Origin: Helopsaltes ochotensis | Lineage: Eukaryota > Chordata > Aves > Passeriformes > Locustellidae | Direction: 5' to 3' | DNA: 64,000 bases | Assembly (NCBI GenBank): GCA_013400155.1 | Contig: VXBM01000094.1 | Location: forward strand, 1,459,381-1,523,380 | Shown: in pieces, positions 23,801 through 38,800 of the stretch | Layout: each line of letters starts with the position of its first letter | How positions within the stretch are numbered: position 1 is the first letter of the stretch | Notes under the pieces: model-generated | Told to the model about the DNA's origin: nothing | What the model saw: only the letters and a program-made list of their open reading frames with translations | Databases searched by the model: none | Program-made: the position numbers and the translations under genes

Positions 23801-26800
23801 AAGTACTTGGGTGCAGATCTAATCAAAGATGATAAAAGTTACTGAAAGGTTGTTTGGAAATTTGTTTGCATTTTTTTTAATTTACTTTTTTCTAGAGCAT
23901 TTATTTCATAAGGTTAGTCTGGTGAAGTTAAATGTGCTATAAATGATGAAGATTAAAATAAATACTGTTAGTGCAGTGGCAGTACTTCAGGCTTCAGTGG
24001 CATTGCTGTGATTGCATAACTTACTCAAGGGTTTTGTTTGAGTTCAGTAGAGGTGTAAGTAGGCAGAAAAAATTGCTTTCTACCTTACACTACAGAAAAT
24101 TTTCTGAAATATCTGTAAAAGAAATTTTAAGGGCAATATAAACTCCAATTTTTTTTTCATGTCTCAGAAGCATCTGATAGTAATGTGATGCTAAACATGA
24201 AAAACATGGTAACATCTCTTTTGAGTTCTTGCCTGTGTTTAGACTTTGGAATTGTTCTCTAGCTGTTACGGTGTTTGTATATTTAGAGGCAAGTATATTG
24301 TTTCAAGAATCTTACTATGAAGAATTGTCATGTTTTGTGTAGGGAAAAGAGAAGTGTGCTCTCTGTCTTCAACTGAGAAAGGGAGATTGATTTGTAATTA
24401 ATTTTGATAAACATACACATACACACACACACACATATAGATCACTTTTTGTGATCACAGCTTAGTCACTGTGCCCTGCAAAGTAGTCAGCTGAAAGGCC
24501 AAGTCTGGCCAAAGGAGGATTCTTCCTGTTTAGGGTATAATGTGCAGATAACTGGAGAGTTCCCGAAGTTTGCTAGAGCAGTCTTGGTGTGGGGATAGTC
24601 TGTCCCAGTAAGCAGTAGAGGCTTTCAGGCAGATGTGCTGTGCACTGCTTGCCCAGAGGTGTTGGAGTGCAGAACCTTTCTATGGGTTTATATACCGCTG
24701 TCATAAACTAGGTCCAAACATCACATTGCAGTATCATATTTGGAATAGTCTGATTTCAGATGGATTTTAGACATATGCAGCTGTTAGTGTGGGATATAAG
24801 TACCCTAAAATACCATGCCTCTCTGAAGAGAACAGATCTTAACAGAACTTAATAGCTCGGGCACAGGGCTGTCCTTATTCAGGCAGTGCCATTTTTGTCT
24901 GTCCAGAGCAAGAAAGATGGACAATATCTGGCTCATAGAGTTGAAAACTAGATGTTACTCTAACTGTGCTATAGGCACACAGTTGCTCTGTTCTTAAATA
25001 TGTTAATAGCAATCAGGCCCGGCTGATCCTCACCTACCTCTTGACATTGCTTTTTATATGTTCCCCTCTTGCCCTCTTGTGTCAGGCTTGTAATTCAAAA
25101 CTTCACCTGGTAGTGAACTGTCAACATGCAAAATTAGAAGTCTAGTGTCTTTTCTAGCCTTCCTCCCCTTTTACTGTTTTTCTTTAGAAGTAATAACCAC
25201 TGAATAGGCTACATGGAATACTAATTTATTTATTGAAGTGTCTAATAAGTTGGTTTGTGTGCATTTTGTAATTCAAGTCCCAGAAAGTGTTCTGCTGGCT
25301 AAACGGAAGCCTGGTGGAGAATACTGAAGGAGTGAAATTTAGAAACCTCTCACTGTAAAACAGGCACAGCTGATGATTAGCATGACATTTTAAATTGTTA
25401 CTTGGTGGCATGCTTTTTCTTAGGTTTAATAGGTTAATGGATTTAGTGAAAAAAAATGTAGTGAATGTTCTAAAGCGAACCTTTTTTTTAATGTACTGAC
25501 AACTTTATCTTAAAGTGGAAAAAAAAAAAGTTGGTGTTTTAACCATTGCTTTTTGTCATTAGTACTGATGGAGCCCTTGGAGTAAGTATCAGTGCCCCAG
25601 GAGGTGCTATTGCTTCTGTTCCAAACTGGACTCTGCGAGGAACACAGCTCATGAATGGCACATCCATGTCTTCTCCCAATGCATGTGGAGGCATTGCATT
25701 AGTATTGTCAGGTAAAGCGCTACAATGTTAAACATAGATGCATCCTCTAAAAGAGGTTAGATACTTTTTCCTCTGAAAAAAATCCTGTGGCTTTGGAATT
25801 TTTTGTTGTATCCAATAACACCTTTATTTTTAATTTCAGGACTCAAAGCTAATAATGTTCATTACACTGTTCATTCTGTCAGAAGAGCATTAGAAAATAC
25901 TGCAGTGAAAGCTGAAAACATAGAAGTATTTGCACAAGGACATGGTATTATTCAGGTACTTGCAAGCAGAAAACCCAGTATAACATAAATAACTGCTGGT
26001 GAAAAACTAACCCACAGGAAAAAAAAAGCAGCTTTTGAGGTGCTCTCACAGTTTGTTCCATGCTACTTGATTCTCAAATCTCACTGGGGGAGAGGAAGGG
26101 AATGTAGTGGGAGGGGAGGAGGAATGAGAAGGTTCTTCCAGTTTGAGCATGCGGTTACTGTAAAATAAATGTGATAACTGAACACATTCTTAGACTGATC
26201 AAAAAGATACGTGGACATAAAAGTGGGATGTAGGTTTTTATCACCCACTTGCGAATTTGGGTACCTAAATTCTGTCCTAACGTCCAAAAATGTTTTGATG
26301 TATTGTCAGAGAGAGCTGAACTTGTTTTGTCCAGACAAAAGCTGGGACTGTAAGTTCTGGGCAATGAAAACAGAGACCCACGCTGGTTCACAAAGTACAG
26401 CTGCAGTTGTACAGTGACTTTGCTGCAGGCCTGCACTGAACTGTCTGAGTGCTCATCGTTTCCTGTGGGCTTCAGAGTAGCCTGGAGATCTGTATGTGAT
26501 CCTCTGTATGATGAAGGCATACTGACTGAGTGTCTTCCTGTACATCAGCTTATGTTCTTACAGACCTGGGCCTGGTTTTTGCCTACAGTCACTCCTGTCC
26601 TAGTCTAGTAGAAGTACTAAGATTTTTTTCTCTTGTGCTTCAAGATGCCACATATTAAAGGTTTAGCCCAAACCTCACATTCTGGAGGTGCTAGAACCTA
26701 GTAGATAATGCCTGTTAAGCACATCTGTATTGCTGAGTTTGATACAGAAGGCAGCAGTGGTGGTAACCATATCAAATAAAAAATAAAAATGCACCAATCA

Positions 26801-29800
26801 TACTTAGTGTTTTAGTAGCCTGTGATTAAATCATGTGTTAAAATGTGATTGGAACTGATCTGGGAGACGAGGTGTTGTATGTCCACTTTTTACTTGTCTC
26901 AAAGGAGAGCACCCTAATCTTCACTGGTGAAGGTATCTTGCTTTCAAGTAGAAGAGAATTTTAGATTTTTGTAGTCAGTAAAATAGCAAGTGAGGTGAGT
27001 GTCCTTTTAAAACAAGAAGCTGAATTTGTCTTGTGAGTTTGTGACAACTCGTATACTTAGACCCGGGGCTGGATTTCATGACCTGATTCTTTTACTTCAT
27101 GTCAGTATATAAAATATGTACGGGTATTCCACTGCTTGTCTCTTTTGAATTGCTCAACTTCTTGTCATATAAAAGTTTTAAATGTTTTAACTAGCATTGC
27201 TCCACCTATGAAAAAATCACCAAAATTAGAATAGTAGGTTTGGGCCTTGAAGTCCTCATCTTCCAAGTCATGTCTGAATAGGAGTCTTTTGATGGATTTA
27301 TAGCAGAGGAGACTTGGCCTTGTTTGGTTTTTTTTTAAATGTTGTTGGCTTTCTGGGCTCTCTGTGGCTATTGCAGACTGCAAAAATCACCTCATTTTCT
27401 GTACTGAGGCTCGTGCTACTGAGTATCATGCAGTCATGTGTTGCTCAGGTAGCTTGTGAGGTACTTCACTGTTTGTTGCTGTGCTCGCTCAACTCTTCAT
27501 ATTGAAGAGAATACGCATAAAATTGCTACTAAGTTGAAATTTGTTAATTTAGAACTTGCTCTTTCTAACAGGTTGATAAAGCCTATGACTACCTCATTCA
27601 GAATTCATCGTTCACAAGTAACATCGGCTTCACAGTTACTGTCGGCAGCAACCGTGGAATCTACCTCAGAGATCCAGCCCAGATAGCGGCACCATCTGAT
27701 CATGGGGTTGGCATAGAACCCGTCTTTCCTGAGAATACAGGTAGGAAAGAGCTTTTTGTAGGTGGAAATGCAGAGAAATACAAATGTCAACTTGAAACAA
27801 AAAGCCTGGATAGTGAGGAGTGAGAGGAAGCTGTACTGTAAAAGGAATCAGTGTAGCCCTAAGTTCCATGGTAAAGAAAGATGTGCAAATAAACAACTTT
27901 TCTATTCCAACCTTAGACTTACATCTGCAGGGTTTTCATGTTTTTTGGGGAGACAGTTGCTTCATGCTTGCTCTCACTGAAGAAAAAGAGATCTCTTTGT
28001 TCTGTAGAAATTTCAAGTCAAGTTGGGGAGCTAGGGAGAAACAGAGAACAATAATCGTAGATCACTGATGTTTCATGCAATTACAAAGCTTCAGGGTTTT
28101 TGTTGTAGATAACTTTTGGCAAAGGTTGATATCCAGAAATTAGTTTCTCAGTTATTTAAAGACTATAAATTCTAGATTTGGACTTCATCTAAGTTTTCAC
28201 ATCTTGGGAAAAATCTTGTTTAGCGAATTAGACTTCCATTCGATTTCTAATAGTTAATAAAGCTATCTAAGGGCAGTACAGGAATTTATAGGGATTTTAT
28301 TACTAAAAGGGTAAAAATAACTTGTGCAGATCAAAATAAGGTTTGACTTTTTTTCCCACAAACTCTTTTGCCCTGCTTTATTTAATAAAAATTGGAATTC
28401 ACTGAGATACTGAATTATGTTGTATTCAAAAAGTGAGCCAAGTGAGAGCTTGTTACTGAGTTTATTCCTTTCCTAAAACCAATGATCAATAAGAAGTTTG
28501 GCATGTGACAAAGGGAGGAGTTTATCTAGGGGCAGAAAGGGTATGAATTGGGGCAGGTTACTGACTCCGAATAACTTAATTGCTTGACAGCTTACAATGC
28601 AATCGGTGCATTTTAAATTTAACGTGTGACACAAAATAGTTGTTCACTAAACTTCTGCAGGAAATAAACAATCTACAAACAATTAGGCATTTGCAGTGGA
28701 TGACTGGCACACAGTAGTTGTAAATGTTGTTTCCCTAGTTTTCCCTAGTACCTGTTTTCCCCAGTTATTTTTGTGCTGTGCCTGGTGTCTTCAACAAGAC
28801 TGAGCTTGAGAAACTGTAAATAAGAATTTAGGGAGGCTGATTGCTCAGGTTGTCTGTTGAAGCTTTTATTGCTTCTCCTGTAGTTATAATAGAGTGTTCT
28901 TTTCTCTGCTTAATCTAGTTGTGATGAAATGTCTGAAAATTAAGATAAACTTAATTAGGGCTAAGAAACAGGAAAAAAATTTCAAAGTGTCATTCATATT
29001 TTGAGCAGGAGGAAGCTGCTGATAATTAAAACATTTAAACTGCCCTGGATGCTTTTCTGGAAGCTGTGCTTTAATGCACAGCATTTTTGGCATAGAAGCT
29101 AATTTACAGAATCTGTCAGACTGAGTCTTTGCAAAATCTGACTAGATTAGCATAGTAATTTTAATAGACTTTACCTCTTGTTTAGTATGCTTTATAATGT
29201 AGTTTGGTAATCAGCATAGCATTTGGAGTCAATGTGATTGCTTTTTATTGCATTTCTCTACATTAGGCAGCACTTTATCTGTAGAAGGAAGTTCACACCT
29301 GCTTCCAGATTATGTTGTGAGTAACTGAAGCATTGCTTACCAGCCCATCTTTCACTTTGTCAGGTTTGACTGTTTCAGGGGAGAGGAATTTCAAAGCTGT
29401 GTACCACCTTTATTTTACTGCCTGCTGCTGCTATTCTGTTTTTGTGAAGTTAAAAAAAGTAATATAGAACACTCCCTTTGTGCAGAATCAGATGCAGGGG
29501 GCCTAAGGAATTCATTCTTACTATATTTTACCAAGGTGTATATTTTAATGGCAAATATTGTTACAGTGAACTATTTGCACATATTTGTGTTACTGAATTG
29601 TTTTTATAATTTGTTTCCTGACAGAAAACACTGAAAGGATATCTCTCCAGCTTCATTTAGCTTTAACTTCAAATGCACCGTGGGTCCAGTGTCCTAGTCA
29701 TTTAGAACTCATGAACCAGTGTCGACACATAAACATTCGTGTGGATCCACGTGGCCTGAGAGGAGGAGTACATTATACAGAGGTATGGAAATGCTGCTCT

Positions 29801-32800
29801 TCTGAACAACATTTTTTGCCCTTGTGTGCCATTGTGGGGTCTCTAGCATCTTTTTATAGAAATCATTTTTAAGGGAATAAAATCTGTAAGCTTTACAGTC
29901 TGGAAAAAGTGCCACACTTTTTCACTATACAGGCTGAAGCCAGGGTTCAGCAATAGTTGTGCAATATGATGTTGAATAGCACATGCTTGTAAAACTTTGA
30001 GTATCAGTGTTTGAAAATGAAAAGCATATAGAAAACATAAGCCAAATAAATAACCATTGATTAAGTTTTTTTCCTCTGGTGAAATGAGTCAAAATGGGAA
30101 AAATATTTTTTCCCTCAGTGATGGTGTTTTACTGTTTCTAGGGTGACAGTGGTCAAATTACCTTTTCTCCTCAGTGACAACTACAAAGATTGAAAGTACT
30201 CTGAATCTAGTTTAAGTTGAATGTTATCTTCTATAGTTTGATTTTTGACCAAAGATTTTGAGTTGTTGTATTTTATTTTGTTAGGTGTGTGGATATGATA
30301 TAGCAATGCCTAATGCAGGCCCTCTGTTTAGAGTTCCAGTCACTGTTGTTATACCGACAAGGTGAGTAAATCCAGAACTCCTGAACTTTCTACAAACACC
30401 TGAAAAGATTCTTACAGCAGACTTATGCAGCTGTGACGTTTTTCATAGTTTTGGTTGTGACAGCAGTGTGTCCTGGTAGGCTTAGCCACAGTGGCAGCAG
30501 CTTCCTGGTCCATCATCATACAGATGCCTTCTGGCTTGAAGTAAAGTATTGGCCAAAGTATCAATAATTGTACTGTTCATATGTGTAGGTCAACTGCAGT
30601 TTGGTTTTTCATTTTTGCCTGGCGAACTAGAGTATGTAGAGCCAGAGGGCATTATTTGGCCGTTGTATACATTGGGGTAAGCTTTGATCGTGACTTCAAT
30701 ACAGTGAGTTTAGAGTTAGTTTTGCGCCCATCATTGGTTTAAACATGAGACTTAAGTGATGTTGATAAGGAAGGAGAGTATTTTATTAAACCTGTTTGGT
30801 GGACAATCTGCCCTGAGGGGGAAAGACCAAGTAACTGTTCTCTAACTCATTCATGGAAATATTGCTACTTCCATACCTTAGCTCACTTCAGTGGCGATTC
30901 ACTCAGCCAGGAAAAGCAGATCCACTGAAAATTAGGATTTTGTGATATTTCTGTTTGGGCACTGTACTTTCAGGGAGGTGGGGAAGGTGTTTACAGAGTC
31001 TGGTGGAGCTGATATTTTAAATCTTTTGGATACATTGTGCTGTCAGGTTTGTATTAGTAGGATTAAAATAATTGCTGTTAAAGACTAAATATCCTCATTG
31101 TACGCATTTTTAGAGTATTTTTGCATTTTAAAATGCTTCAAAAAATGCCTTCACGGCTTGTTTGACTGCTATTTGTGTTTTCCTTTTGACATACAGAGTA
31201 GATGAATCGTCAAGCTATGACCTGACATACACAGATGTTCATTTTAAACCTGGTCAGATCCGAAGGCACTTCATTGATGTTCCACAGGGAGCTACATGGG
31301 CTGGTAAGTTAACCACATTAACTAAATAAAAAATTGCATCTGTCAGACTTGACAAAGTTGGTTTTAAATAATTTTGAGTTCTGCCTGAATTAATACTGAA
31401 GGTTTTGTCCCATGGATATGTAAATATTTGTTTGAATTTTAAGCTCTTAGATGAGTGGTTTTGAGTTATTTCATGGTTTTTGGTATAATAGTATCTTGGT
31501 TCTAAGTCTTAAAGAAACCAGCTAATAACAATCTGAAGTGATTGCATATACCTGGAGGAATGCCCTATGTTTATGGAAAAGTATCACTGTCTGAGGCTTA
31601 CCTAGTTTTTAAGGTGTATGGATGTATTGTTGAAAGAAGTCATAACTGAAGAAAATGTGATTTTCATAATGGGTAAAAAGCTCATAATTTTGCAAGAAGG
31701 GGGAAAAAGGGTGTTTTTTCCTTGTCTTTCTTTGTGAAATTACTAAACAGTAATCCTTTCAAAAATCTTTCATTTAGATTGAAGTTAGTGATAAGACTCT
31801 TAATTTGGAATTCAGCAATCTGTCCTATACAGATGATACATCTGTACTGTCTGATGAACTTTGACCATTTAATTGAGACATGTTTCTCTTCAACCGTCCT
31901 CGAAACTTAGCTGGTTTTCCTTTAACCTCAAAGGGCTTTTGAAATAATCTGATAAAAAAGCATTTTTCACATGTGGAGCCACTTGGGGTACTGCATAACT
32001 TCTTAAATTACAAATTGCTTGTGAAAGTAGTGTTTCTCTGGTGAATCTCTGCTTTTCTTCTCAAATTCTTGTGTCTTCAGACTAAATTTCTTTTTCTTTA
32101 ATCTAGAAGTGACAGTGTGTTCATGTTCAGCTGATGTGACTGCCAAGTTTGTGCTTCATGCCGTTCAGCTCGTGAAACAAAAAGCATACAGAAGTCATGA
32201 GTTCTACAAATTTTCATCCTTACCAGAAAAAGGCTCAGTGACTGAAGCATTTCCTGTCTTAGTAAGTTACCTTAGCTAAATAAATAATGTGTCAGTGCAG
32301 TATAACATAACTTATTTTGGTTTTTTGTTCCCTAAGAAAAACCCAAAACCCAAGACATTGTGTGTTTGTTAGAGTAGTCAACACACTGGATTTTTAGTTT
32401 TGAAAATATCTCTAATAACTTGCTACTGTTTCTGAGCTATTTAGTAATATAATTCATATTAATCTCTTCAATTTGTTTGTACTTGTTTATACAAAGCAGT
32501 TTGTTTCCATTTCAAATAGGAGCTATGACTTGTTGAATAGTTCAGCATATTTTGCCTTTAGTGGTTAATGCGGTAGTCCGGGACATCTTCGTCTTGAGGC
32601 CAGGGTAACTGACTGGCTCACATTCATGCATCTGAAGTACAGGAGTCTTAGCTTGGTAATGCTAGCTCAAGAGTCCAAAACAGGGAATGAGCTAGCAGTT
32701 CAGGGGTGTGGATGACAGAGTCTCCTTCTCAGGTTTGTCCCCTCCTTTGCTCAGTTTAATTGTATAGCTCTTACACTCAAAGAGTAGTTATAATTTCTGT

Positions 32801-35800
32801 GCATTTCAGTCCCTTACCCTCTGTGGAAATATCATGTGGGGGACCATAAACTGTGTTGGTCCCATTGAAACATTATTTCATCATGTTATTTAAAAATTGA
32901 AACAAGAAAAACCCAGAAAACCCCACCAACCAGGTAAAACCAAAACTAACCCAAACCTCTCAAGTTGTGGCCTCTTACTTAGGGAGGTCTCTTTTTCTAA
33001 TACCTGTTTTTTAGGGTACACACATTAAACTGATCTATGAACTAACCTAGTTTGAGGGATAAGAATGGAAGACAGAACATTTAAAACAGTACCTTTCTGT
33101 AGGGTATACCCCAGCACTCTTTGTGTTGAAGCATTTGTCAGTCATGCTGTTTTGTTGGAATTGTCTCCTGTTTTCTGAACCAAGTATATACTGAACCAAG
33201 TATAATATCTTACTTGGTACTGTACAAACCTGTACAATTGGAGTAAAGGGTCTTTTTTGAGTTGTACTCTGATCTTTTTTTTTTTGGCTTGGGTTTAAGG
33301 AGGCTGGGGTCAACAGAAGAGGAAGATGGGACCTGGAGTCTAACTTTGTGCTTTTGTTACCCAGGCTGGAAAAACCATTGAATTTTGTGTTGCTCGGTGG
33401 TGGGCAAGCCTTAGTGATGTTAGCATTAATTACACAATTTCTTTCCATGGTGTACTTTGTGGTGCTCCTCAGCTAAACATGGTAAGTTTTCCAAAAAGAG
33501 TGCTTATATTGAATTACTGTGAAATCCTATGGTATCACAGAAAAATAGCGCTTTTCTTCCTTCTTGCCTGTATCTAGAAACAGTGAAAGTATTTTCGTAT
33601 GTGAGACTTTCATGTTTTCTCTTAAAAATTGTTAAATAGGAGTTCAGTCCCTGAGAAATGCCGGTTACCATTATTTATGATTTTTCTTCTATGCCTTTTT
33701 ATCATAAACCAGTAGTGAAAAAAAGAGAGGGGAAAAAAAAGCCCAAACAAAAAACCTAAACACCAGTAGAAAAAACATACTAAAAGGCTAAAAATATAAA
33801 TATGCTTACAGTACCAAGTGTTTTATGTGAATAAACTTTGCTGAGACCACTCCTTGAACTTAGGAGTTCAAGGAGTGAACTTGAATATCTAGACTACCAT
33901 TGTTAAAAACAACAGCACACTCAATACCATATTCAGAGTAAAATTTCATTACAATTTATTTTCTATTCAGAGTTCTGTTGAGATGTGATTGGCTTGAGAT
34001 TCATCATGTAGGGCTGTTGAAGGTACAGTGGATAGGACAGCGCCATGATTCCTAATGGTTTGTGGTATAAAGGATTGAAGAAGTTGCTTAAAATATTAGT
34101 GTGATATCTACAGTACTTTGTCTTGGTCCTATGTTCTTTGCTGTCCTATACAACCTGGCTTGGCTTGACACTGCCTCCCTCAGGAGTGAGCTCTTTGAGT
34201 GCTGGTACCTACATGAAGCAGCACCATGCTGATCTGTCTTGGCTCCTGCCTTTTTTTGCTAAAGGCCAGAGCAAACTGTAGCTGTCCTGTGGGTGAATTT
34301 GGAAGTGTTCAGGCTCTAAGATCTGAATAAACTGAGGAAGAAAGGGTGCATGCAGCGTGTTAAGGTACGAGGTCTTGAACTGGTAGAACAGAAAAAGAAG
34401 GGCTGCTGGTGATGGTGTGCACAGAAGCTGCCCCCAGCCCAGCAGGATTATACCAAATGAACAATGGACAAGGAAAAGTAAGAGAATACAAATAGTCTTG
34501 TCCTTCCTTTTGGGGCAGCAGTAACTTTCATAAAATAAATTTCAGTAGGGCTCATATACTAACTTCTTTGTCGTGGAATACTGCTAGAAATACACTTTAC
34601 AAATTATTTTGTCCATCACCAAGTCTATATGCAGTATTGTTTCTCTTTTGCAGAGTTAATCTATTCTGTAATAATAGTCCTAGGAAGCACCATAAAACAC
34701 TTGTTTTAATATTCTATATTGTATATATTGAATTACGTATTGAAATTAAATCATCTTAAATGCACAAACAAATGCAGTCCTGCCTGAAGTATCACTTACC
34801 AGTTCTAGACAAAGTATTTAAATTAGGAAGGGAAAAGAATGAACAACCAGAGCTTAAGTTTTATTTAAGTTTTGCAAGTCCCAATATTATCTGCTGTTGT
34901 AAAATAGAGATGCACTTGTGACACTTTTAGTATTACATTATTACAGTATTACTAGTATTACATTATTACAGTATTACTTGCTAAAGTATAAATAATTACA
35001 GCCTATGTTGTATTTTTGAGGGTTGTAACAGGTGGTCCCCATCTGATGTTGTAAATGCACAGAAGCATAATTGTTCTATATTCTTCTAGCATGCTTCAGA
35101 AGGCATTGTACGGTTTGATGTTCAGTCCCTGTTGAAATATGAAGATATTGCTCCGTGCATAAATCTGAAAAGCTGGGTTCAAACACTCAGGTAGAGTTTC
35201 TGGGGAAACTGGCTGGGGAGGCTGGGAAAACTCACATGTAGAGTTAAAGTAGTAACAGATTAACAGCGAAATTCAGGATTACAAAAATATTCCCGTCAAA
35301 TTCAAAGTTGCTTTGGAAGCACCAATAATTTCTCAGCATTCTCTTCTTTACAGTGAATTTTCCAATACAAATTACTTTCCTTAAGGTAATTTGAAAGAAG
35401 AAAAATTTACACAAATATTCCACTGCTTCCAAACACTTAGAGGTAAAAGACACTTAATGTCTATAGAAAAATATTGTAGAGTTATTTGGGTTATTACATG
35501 CTAGTGTTTGTTGTCTTGGCTTTTTCATTTTGTTTCAGTTTTTTGGGTGATTTTTTTCCTAAGCAGCTGATTTTGACCTGGGAAGATTATGCTCTCTCTC
35601 TCTTGCTTGATTAAAAGTGTTTCTGTAGAATTTGGTGCAGATTTTTTTTTTTTAAACCAGTGTTTACCTTGTTAGTTTGCTGATTTTGAGGAAGAACTTT
35701 ACTGGAAAATTTCTCACCAGTGCAGCAGTGGTTACAGTTGGTCACTTCAGAAGGATAAAGAAATGCCATGTGGTTCAAGTGGTGCTTTTAAGATGTGAGA

Positions 35801-38800
35801 CAGACAATTTCGCAGTGGTCATTAATCCAAAGTTTTCCATTATTTGGACCTATCAGTGGAGGCCTTGGGTTCTGTCTGGAGCTTTTGAGTACTTGTAACT
35901 AGAATTGAGGTTGCCAGGATTTTAATGAACATATCACCTAATGTTAGATTCAGAAATAATCCATTTGATGTGCCCTAAATGAGGAAATAAAAACAGTCCC
36001 TCAATGTTGCTTAGCCTCATTCTTGGTTGGAAAAATGGAAATGCTCTTTACTCTTTGTAAGGCACTCATCTGACTGTAAATGAACTGCAGTTTACTTAAC
36101 TATGGAGAAATATTTATGTATTTAAATCAAGGCAGGAATAGTGTCTCTTGAATGAACTTATGAGTCTTAACACAGAGGAAAATTACTGAATGGCTTTTCA
36201 TTCTGTCTCTTATTTCAGATGCTTGGAGACAGGATGAACGTTAGGGAGACGTATCATGTGTGGTATTACTGAGTTCTTAAGACTTCTGTCAGCAGTCTAT
36301 CTAGTGTCTGCTGTACTAGGAAACGTGGGTTAAATGGGCTTGTGGTCTGACACAGCACCCATATCTTACTGGGTGACTGCTGTGTGCCCTTGGTGATGAA
36401 AGAGCTGGCAGAACCTTAGAGACAAATCCTGTCATGTAGTTAGAGGTTATCTGATCTAATGAATGAAATGTAAACTTACATGATGCCAGACCACCCTGAT
36501 TCTGCTATTCTTTAGTTCTGAAGCTTAGATTTTTCCTATATCATTATTATTTTGTTTGTATTCTTTGATGTTTGAATATCCAAGATGTTTGGCTGCCCTG
36601 AACTTTGGCTGCTTTTCCCAAGTGTATCTCAGTTAACATAGACACTCCGTAGTGTACATTCTTCCGTGTACTACTCAGATACCTGTAAGGCTTGTTACAT
36701 TCTCTGAAAGTACAGCCTTCTGTAACAAGGAATTATCAATTGTTCTGTCTTCTAATTGTGGTCCTGTTAATCTTTCCGTTACGAGTACAAGTATTGTTTT
36801 CAGCATGGATATTAGAAATATAGCCTGATTTTTTTCTTGCTTAAACATTTAGTGACCTTTAATTTTGAACGTTTAGACATGCTTGCTATATTGGCGTCTA
36901 TTATTTTTTTTTTGGCAGTGTCTGTAGTGTCACTAAACTTTGTTTTTGGACTGACATAAGTTTTAACTGAGGAATTTATGCTGCTTGGATAGTTACAGTA
37001 TATAAGATGTTATGGCATATGCTGAATTCAGTTGTATCTCAGAACGCGTTTCTACTTAAGCAAGACAAATGTTGATAGAGGATACGTGTTTCTCAAGAGA
37101 ACCTTTTGTTGTTTAACTGCAGACCAGTGAGTGCGAAAATAAAACCTTTGGGCTCCAGAGATATTTTACCAAATAATCGTCAACTGTATGAGATGATTTT
37201 GACCTATAACTTTCATCAGGTAAGTGTTATTGTAGCTGAGTTTTTTTAAGTTATTAATAAACATGGCATGTTTTCTAAAATCAGCTCTTAATTTTAACTA
37301 GCTTTCTCACAGAAAGGAGATCTAGAGTCACACTCCACTCTCTACAGTCAAAAATCTGATTTTGTCCACTTTAAAAGCTACTGTTGTTTGAAACAGACTA
37401 CAGTTCAGTTATCTTTTTGAATATGTATGTAAGGCTTGTACTTGTTTCATTCTGTAGTAGATTAAATGCCTTTACCTTTCTTTTAATAGCCTAAGAGTGG
37501 AGAAGTAACTCCAAGTTGTCCACTTCTTTGTGAATTGTTGTACGAATCTGAATTTGATAGTCAACTCTGGATTATTTTTGACCAGAACAAAAGACAAATG
37601 GGTTCAGGAGATGCCTATCCACATCAGGTACAGAGTAATGTATTTATTTTACTTTCTGTTTGCTGCAAACTGTGAAAGTGTTCATTCTTTTTCACCTCCC
37701 AGGCCTCCTGTTAGCTCTTTACATTTTCTGATGTGTAGTTTTCATGTTCTTATATATTCACAAGAAGACATGTAGGGTTCAATGGTTTTTGTATCAAAAA
37801 AAGACAGATATGTGGCCATAAAAGTCTCCTTCTCTCCTAAGGAAGGAGAAAGAGGAAAAGCTGTGAACTACTGATTTCTTGTGATTTTGCCTAGTGCTTT
37901 TCAAGAAATGAATTTAAAATGGTGTTGTTCTTTGTTACGGTTTTTTTACAAAGACAATCCCTTAAACTTCTCTATGCAAAGTGGAAAGGATCCATTATTT
38001 TTCCTGTAGTCTGACTTGTGTGCTGACAGAATAGAGGCTTCTGTATTCATAAATGCTGTCCTTTATGCTGTTAATACCTTCAAACAAGTATTTTTTCATG
38101 CTTCAGCTTTGTTAGCTTCCTGTTGCCATCTTTGGAAGGGAGTTTTTTATAGATACTTGTAGATACTCTATCCTTTATGGGACTCTCTTTCTGCCTTAAC
38201 AGACTGTGTGTCTGGGTCCTGGGGGAAGTTGAGAGAAATAAAAAAAAAATCAAAAAGGAAAAAAAGTCATAAAAGACACATTTTTAATAATTTTTTGTTT
38301 TGAATTTTTTTTACCAGTCTAAAATCACAGTTGAACATAATCAATGTAATGTTAATTTTGATAGGTTGATCATTCTGGAAGTGTACAAAAGATAATTTCA
38401 AGAGACACGCTTTAAAGATTATAAATTATTTTCAGAAATAGCATTGTGTACACTTCTGTTCCTTAACCTGCATTTTTAAGATGCTGTGAAATCTGGACAT
38501 CACCATAGGGCTTTGTTACTTAGACCCGGTGGACTGTGATGCTGTAAATCTCTGGTATGCATCATATGACAATTCTAAAGCAATCCATAATTATTTAATC
38601 CAGAAAGAAATACCAACAGGAGGCATGACTCTCTTGCCCAGGAGAGGGAGGTTCTGGGAGCAGGATAGTTCTGAGTTATTGTTCCTTCCTACTTGGGGCT
38701 GCCTTCTGTCTGCTACTGTATTACTGCAGCAGTATCAGAAAGGAGACAGCATACTGCTGCTTGAAACAGCCACATGTTGCCCTGTTGGTTGATAAAAATG

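Larger units (their letters stand above)
23580..29624 (+). other. TPP2: TPP2 introns 10 to 13
   Basis: Introns are 23580-25562 (a CA microsatellite), 25712-25839 (only 128 nt), 25956-27571 and 27741-29624. I see no repeat family or extra exon in the last two. Confidence 0.85.
29783..37489 (+). other. TPP2: TPP2 introns 14 to 20
   Basis: Introns are 29783-30284, 30362-31196, 31304-32106, 32262-33364, 33482-35089 (hairpin and 25-bp tandem duplication), 35191-37122 and 37220-37489. No transposable element is recognised across these introns. Confidence 0.8.

Noticed and set aside
24411..24437. CRISPR-like or other functional repeat array
   Set aside because: It is a simple CA microsatellite in a vertebrate intron.
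33047..33448. 133-codon minus-strand open frame
   Set aside because: It overlaps TPP2 exon 18 in antisense. No recognisable protein, and the plus-strand exon explains the conservation.
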